Source of the DNA: Paracamarosporium sp. OC-R06-R3
Taxonomy: Eukaryota; Ascomycota; Dothideomycetes; Pleosporales; Didymosphaeriaceae
Length of the DNA: 64,000 nucleotides
Assembly (NCBI GenBank): GCA_019828545.1
Contig: JACVRA010000185.1
Location: 109,721 to 173,720 of the forward strand
Direction of reading: 5' to 3'
The notes under the pieces are model-generated. The model was not told where the DNA came from. It searched no databases and saw only the letters and a list, made by a program, of their open reading frames with translations. Shown in pieces: positions 58,053-64,000 of the stretch (within the stretch, counting starts at the first letter, position 1; every line of letters starts with the position of its first letter). Both the position numbers and the translations under genes were made by a program.

Positions 58053-61000
58053 TTACCACACCGTCTGCGGATCGATTCTCCACGAGTAGCAGTCGTTATT
58101 CAGAAAACCTCCCTGCTTCCCGTTCACACCTCCACATTGACAGCTATTGACGGGAACCTCCAGATATCTGTAGCAAAGGTCGTAGCTATACGTAAACTGG
58201 CAGCCTTTCTCAATGCTGAGCGATATGAGGATCTTAACACCGGTCCCTGTACCCTGGGGAAACGGATAGGTCACAGACAGAAAGTAATCCTCCTTAAAGA
58301 CGTCACCCGGGCTGCCCAAATTCCCACAAAGCTGTTGATGGCATTGTCCATGCGCACATGCTCTGTCTTCTGGTCTAGACCACCGTAGCAGTCGACTTCA
58401 TTCTGCATTGGATCGCCCTCGCGCGGAGATTCTGTGGGCTGCGGGGGGTCTTCGGTCGTCGTTGTAGTTGAAGAGGATGAGCTAGACGAGGAACTACTCG
58501 GTAACGGGCATATGACCAAGCTGTCTTCCCAATTTTCGTCGAAATCGTCGTCGTCGCCCGGGTCTGAAATGGTATTGTTATCCCCGTAAATCCATGGCTC
58601 TTCAAGGCAAAACAAGTCATAGAAGGCACATTCCTTGACCAAGGGATCCTCCATTTGCCCGACCATGGGCTGAATCTGCCGCTTGGGCCAGCTACCCATC
58701 GGTGGAGGCTGCGCGTTGGGGCCAATAGATGAAGGTGGCGTAGGGAATGACACCTTAGGTGCTATCGTGGATGATTCGCCATCTGGCCCGGCATAGATAA
58801 CTGATGGCCAGTGAGGTGTGGTCGCGGGTTTAGGCCAAAAGGCCTCGAAGCCTTGGCGTTTCTGGTTTGCAGCTTGTCCAGTCAGTGTTACTGGCTCAAA
58901 CACCCACTCCGATATCGTCATGGGCGCTCTCGTGATTGTGCTTGTCCAATCACCATCGCTGACTGTGATCAACGGATAGTTCAGTGTGCTCGTAGCACGG
59001 GTCCATGGGGGAATCTTGACATTGCAAGGGGGCGAGCAAGTGAACGCTGGCTGGTCCATGTCCCAGATTTTAGGATCCACCCAGATGTACTCGCCGTACA
59101 TTGAGCCGTTGCTACTAACATCCAGCACGGATATCTGCGACCAGAAGGGGTGCACATTGACGTTGAGGTTGTCCTTGGCTAAAATGCCCTTACCATCCAT
59201 GACCGCCATATACTTGGCGCCGATGGTAACGAGATGCTGAATCCTAACGTTGGAAAAGTTATTTTCAAGTAAAAGTAGGGCTTTCTGGCACAGTTGCTGG
59301 TCGATGCAGGTCTGCGCGTAAGTGGAGAACCACGAGTATAGGCCCGCGCTTGCGATGTAGATGTTCTGCGACTCTCGAATTATCATGGCCCACGACTCGT
59401 CGCACCCGCTGAACTCATCGTCGGCGGCACATTCGTATGTCGGGTCACCCGGGAAAACGCCAACAGCGGACTTGAAGGGAGAGGGTGGAGCTGGCGTGGG
59501 TTGGTAGTATGGTGATTCGGTCTGGAGCAAACCCGCAAAGATGTTCTGGGCCTTGTGGAAGTTGAACTGATAAAAGACAGCATGCTCAGATGCTACACCG
59601 TAGAGCCTAATCTTCATCAGTCTGATTGCGAGGAGCGCAACAGTGGAGAGTGAACTGGACATACCATGTTGGCTCGGTACTTTCAGCCAAAAAGCCACGC
59701 GCTACATACACCGAATTTTGTTCCATGTTGTTGGAGGGGCTTTCGAGATCTGGATCGCTACAGGCGAGTCAGGCAAAGGTCCTGGCCCACAGAGACGAGG
59801 TGATACTTACTCGATCATGTGATCCGCACCCCAAAACCACGCGTTTTCGAGATAGGCTGAGCCAGACAACGTCAGATGGAACATCAAGCTTGCAGCGCTG
59901 CAGCCTTGGTCGATACCACTAGTTACTGGTGGACATTCCTTTGGTGTCAGCTTGGTCCCGGTGGCGCCTCCAACACGTGCGTGGCAGTCCCACAACGCAG
60001 CTGATCCAGGGCTCGATGCTTTGAGGTTCCACTCAACCAGGATGGCTCCAGCTGTTGCACCAAGAGTAGTGAAGAACAGATCCTGCATTTCGACATCTCC
60101 TACTTGGCCTTTGGTACCAACCTTGAGCATCACCTGGGGATGGAGCGCATCTTCAAAGTAAGATCCGGAAGCGACTAACTGAGACCAGGTTTCGCCAACA
60201 ATTTTGGCGCCGCTAGGCACCGTCACAGTCGACGTGAGTATGTAAGATCCGGCATCGACGAACAGGATTTTACCCAAACTCGAATACAGCGCAGCTTGGA
60301 ACGCCGCAGTGTCGTCAGTTTTTCCATCGCCTTTGGCTCCGAGGTCCTTGACATGTACGAAGTCATCAACGGAACGGTCTTCATACTGGGGCTTGGCACG
60401 CTCAAAGTATGCTCCATCGTTATCGAGAAGTGTTGAATGTCGACGGAAACTTCCGACCTTTTCACCTGTGGTGAATTTGCGGTCTTTCTTATCAGCTGAG
60501 CCTGCGTAGACCGGACCCATCGCCCATTCGTCAATCTTGGATGAGGACCCGGCCAATATCGTCTTACCCCCTGTATCGGCGACGGTGGTATCAACGCCTG
60601 ATAGCTGGATGTTTTCGAGGACGAGCCCAGTACTACCTGACCCGACTGTCGAGGTGGGAGGTGATATCTGGACAACTATCTTGACATTGGTGAAAGACGA
60701 GTCGAGGAAAGAGGCCGAGCCTATATTTCCCGCCGCCGCACCTGAAGTACTGTCGGGTACAAGCTTGAATCCCGTGCCGACATTGTTCATGGTGATGGAC
60801 TTCCAGACCCAGCCCCAATCCCAGATGAGATGGACGCCAATCGTGCACCCGTCGAACTTTAAGCGCTGTGCTGTAAACTGCTGACTACCACCATAGAGAC
60901 CTATAGCTCCACCTTGGAAGGTTATGTCTGAGATCTGCCCACCGCTGCCGTTTTCAGCGTACATGCCATTCTGTGTCGGACCCGCGATGAGGAGTACATT

Positions 61001-63201
61001 CTCCGTACTCGTAGCCTGAGCGACCTGGTAATGCAAACAGGAGACCTTCTGTGAAGCACGGGTCTGTCTAACGTCGATGATGATGTTGCGAATTTGTCGG
61101 TAGAAATTCGCCGTGTTAATGTAGTACTCCTCATCCAGACCGTCCGCGCCGGTGCCTCCGCCCGTGTACTCGTCCGTGGACAGGACCCTCATCCCAATGA
61201 ATGATTTGGAGGTCAGAATAGTTGGCTTGTCATTTGCATCTCCAATGACCTGCGTGCCGAATGGCATGGGAATGGTAGTCGAGATCAAGTACGTGCCTGG
61301 AGGTATGTACACAATGGCGTTCTTGAGTGTAGACCCGTTGCAGCCTTTACCGCAACGTTTGCCGTCAAGCATGGCGGCTTTGAACGCTTTGGTATCATCT
61401 GTGACACCGTTTCCAACAGTACCGTAGTCGAGCACATTGCGAAACACTGCGTATGTCGCGTTGTCGTCCCATGGTACAGTACCTTTTCTGTCGATATCGC
61501 CCATCCAGTAAGTTCCTTTGGCAGCAACAGCGCGCTTTGTCAGATTCCCAGCTATGCCGGCTGCATCCGCTTCAGCCATCAGAGCTACAGCATCGGCTAT
61601 GCTATCGGTAATGTTCAGGAGGGGTGCGACTGGTGTGCCGTCTTCTCTTGCGCCTAGACGACGTCTGACCTCTGATTGCCTGATGATAGTGCCAGGCTTA
61701 AGCCCATAGTTGTTGCGCATAGGGTTCAATAGTCGAGCCTGGTTCAGCTTGGAAGACTCCACGATAGCCTCTTCAACAATGATTCGCGCTTTTTCTAGGT
61801 CTGATAATGAAGCATTTTGCAAGAGAGGAGTAATGGAGGATGCGGAAATGTTTCTTGTGTCAGACTGTCGTGCGATGTTGGGAAATGATGGCGACACCGG
61901 TTTGTCGCGCACATCATCTTTGAGGTTTGCAGCTTCTCGACGAGATTCGAGTTGTTCCATCTCATTCTCTTCATCGATCTCGTAATGCTCGTCGAAGATA
62001 TCGTCTTCGTCACCCTCCTCCTCATCCATCCAGCGAGTCGAATTCAAGTAAGACATAGGTACCGTTGTGCCTGTCAGATCCGCGTCAGACCATGAGTAGT
62101 ATCCATCCGAGTCGTTTGCTGGGACGATGTACTGGCTACCAAGACCCGCGTCCATCAGCTCTTGCATACGCTCCATTGCCGATTCCCATCTCGAGCCTAG
62201 GAATATACTTGAATTGTTTGCATAGTCTGTTTCGGGTGTGCCTCGCCTCGCTTGATTGACGACCTTCTCGTTGGAGAGTATGGTGCCGGCTGGGTCGTCA
62301 AATGTCAAGACCCTCGCGGCGACGCCGTCCGCATAATTGACCGGTCTGTAGGCGAAAAGTGCTACACTATTTTTGTTTTGATACGTGGTGTGGAGACGAT
62401 TATCAGCTCTCCTTTGCTGTATGATGATAGACTTGAGCTGACGCTGTAACTTGTTATGCGCGTCGGCCTGCCAATTCTGTTCGGCTTTACATCCGCGTGC
62501 ACAGCTCAGAGCGGCACAACGTGTCTGTGATGCTGCATTGGGATCGTTTCTATCACCCCCACCTTCAACCCATGTAACCGGTGGAAATTCATCGCAAGAA
62601 TACCGCATTTTGGAGAGTGTTGTGACTGCACCTACACGATGGTTCCTAATTTGGTTGATGGTAGTGCCAGGCTCCAAGTCTTTGTGCCACCACACACCAT
62701 CGTTTCGCATTACGTCTCGCTGATTTGTTTCGGGGCAAGGATGGTTGTTTTTCCAAGATCCTGGGCAGGATTTCGATCGGCGCTGGTACGATCGGAAACG
62801 ACTTCTCTTGCCAGTGTTGAAGTCATAGCCAGATACGTTAGTCGGTAGGCCACTTCGACGAGGACCTTTACCTCTTGGAGAAAGGCGAAAGAAGTTGTCG
62901 GCATTCTCGCAGATGTCTCTCATGTAGTGGCAATTGTATACGAGCCACACTACTTTTGGCGAGACGTCGATTACCCGCTCCTCTGCTGCCGTTGACTCAG
63001 GCTGGCTGTACACAGTCACTTGGCTGAGAGTTGTTAGTCATTCTCCCGAACTTACTAGAACCATCCAGTCACGTAGTTGTTGGTGGTTGGATCGATCACC
63101 TGTCGGGCATTGTAGTCCTGATCCAACTGAGCCAAGGCCAAACGCCCAAGGAACACACTTTGAAAAGCCCAAACACACGCAAACATACGCAACGAAGCCA
63201 T
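58053..63201 (-). CDS. Large secreted NucA/NucB-like nuclease + GH55 glucanase fusion, frameshifted near the 3' end
   Basis: Exons 63201-63056, 63005-59811 (63023 is an alternative start, adding six codons), 59757-59665 and 59606-58053. Signal peptide MASLRMFACVWAFQSVFLGR. Around residues 115-235 lies a NucA/NucB-type deoxyribonuclease domain (CDEFPPVTWVEGGG at 186-199, then KAEQNWQ). A disordered acidic linker follows. From about 545 comes the double beta-helix GH55 exo-beta-1,3-glucanase (GDIDRKGTVPW; NVLDYGTVGNGVTDDTKAF; second helix VKDLGAKGDGKTDDTAAFQ; ASEHAVFYQFNF). A Ser/Thr run and a cysteine-rich tail close it. One base appears missing at about 58328 (AGCTTTGTGGG): as read, the frame stops at 58271 (1589 residues), while the conserved tail CGNLGSPGDVF to RIDPQTVW is in the next frame and ends at 58053. 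Assembly error or recent mutation are both possible. Confidence 0.82.
58449..58498 (-). repeat. Ser/Thr homopolymer-coding run
   Basis: Ten serine codons followed by five threonine codons form the linker before the cysteine-rich tail of the GH55 protein. Coordinates approximate. Confidence 0.6.
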
Positions 63202-63971
63202 ACTCTTGAAGGAGTGAGGGGAAGATGGAAGTCGAATTTTGAGGAGCAATATTGTTCACTGACAGCAATGATCCGACCCGGGTAATAAGTGCATAGCGAC
63301 TTGAGCACTACCAGCTATCACTCAAGAGACTACACTGCGAGCCAGCAAAGTAACGTTTACCCCTGCATTGAGTCGTAGGATCCAACACTGCCTCGGATCC
63401 AGACTATGTCTCACCGGAATATGACCAATACTTACGCCCAACAGTATACAAGTCTGACAGACAGTCGCCTAGCAGATTGGTGACCTACATTTTGGTGATA
63501 CAAATCTCTCTATACATTAGTTACCCGAAGCAAAATAGATCTCGTGATGGAAACGGGCGTTTTAGTGTGGGTGTCAAAAATGTACTTGCCTGATGCTTCG
63601 TCAAGAGCAATTTTATTGGCCGCTGAGCTTTTCTTGGTCTGTTTCTTATTCGAATGAGCTATGAGGAAATTGTCTGACCAAGCTTCAGCCTTGGCACTTC
63701 CGTGTAGGTCTAGACAGAACTGTGCCGCAATCAGATCATCACGCATAGAGAGTAAGTCTTACGCGTTATTTTTACCGTCACACTTCGCCTTCTTGTTGTT
63801 TATCCGGCCATGCGACAAGGGTGCGAATGTTAATCTAGAAGGGGCGGCGTGCATGGGGCGTGCAAGGGGAAGGAGGAAGCGTCAAGGTAACGTGTTCCAC
63901 CAGTCAGTGCTCAACACCAGTCAGTGAGCCACCCCACCAAAATCGCGACGCGTCTCTACATTGAACCTACT
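63202..63971. other. Intergenic, 770 bp
   Basis: Promoter of the GH55 fusion gene on the left and of a possible gene starting at 63972 on the right. A minus-strand frame (63510-63746) has no support. Confidence 0.4.
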
Positions 63972-64000
63972 ATGGCCACCACAACGCACGCCCAGCAGCT
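63972..64000 (+). CDS. Possible start of a gene cut by the window end
   Basis: ATG in a fair context (CTACTATGGCC) opens a frame MATTTHAQQ that runs off the window. GC-rich coding-like sequence begins here, but nine codons cannot prove a gene. Confidence 0.3.

Noticed and set aside
58271..58340. Explaining the GH55 frame change by an intron
   Set aside because: Any GT-AG interval here would remove conserved residues of the tail. A one-base deletion is the simpler reading.

Overview
This is nuclear DNA of a filamentous ascomycete, most likely a Dothideomycete of the Pleosporales. Genes lie on both strands, coding exons are split by short GT-AG introns (mostly 43-70 nt, often with a CTAAC or CTGAC branch site), and the gene families are fungal: LOC1, VPS68, ATP15, RTA1-like exporter, GPI yapsin, GH55. 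No bacterial features, CRISPR array, rRNA or tRNA were seen. All exon boundaries were worked out by hand from splice signals, phase and family similarity. Every multi-exon model with a stated length sums to a whole number of codons.

Layout. 0-7 kb: an arginine/serine-rich protein, a stretch with a decayed ~91-bp tandem repeat, a broken SF1 helicase gene, and a small mitochondrial-type protein. 7-25 kb is a dense housekeeping block: cohesin loader SCC4/MAU2, an EHT1-type alpha/beta hydrolase, LOC1, VPS68, VPS55, proteasome PRE5, ATP synthase epsilon ATP15, NatC subunit MAK10/NAA35, a CENP-W-type histone-fold protein, QCR2 and RPC82. Several pairs share short divergent promoters (SCC4/hydrolase, LOC1/VPS68, VPS55/PRE5, QCR2/RPC82). 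25-42 kb is mixed: a small cysteine-containing secreted protein, a BOR1-type anion transporter, an aldehyde dehydrogenase, a second secreted protein, a GPI-anchored aspartic protease, RFC4, two unresolved coding-like regions and an RTA1-like membrane protein. 43-50 kb holds TRAPP-II subunit TRS130 and an unknown nuclear-type protein. 50-64 kb looks accessory: a secreted GH2 glycosidase, a CHAT-domain gene with many stops and frameshifts, an AT-rich tract, and a very large secreted protein joining a NucA/NucB nuclease-like domain, a GH55 glucanase and a cysteine-rich tail, with one frameshift near its end.

Genes that act together. VPS68 and VPS55, subunits of one endosomal sorting complex, are tail-to-tail neighbours. 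QCR2 and ATP15 serve oxidative phosphorylation. SCC4, the CENP-W-like protein and RFC4 serve chromosome segregation and replication. The yapsin, GH2 and GH55 proteins act at or outside the cell wall. Most worth a second look are the nuclease-glucanase fusion, the CHAT relic, the VPS55/VPS68 pair and the small CENP-W gene.
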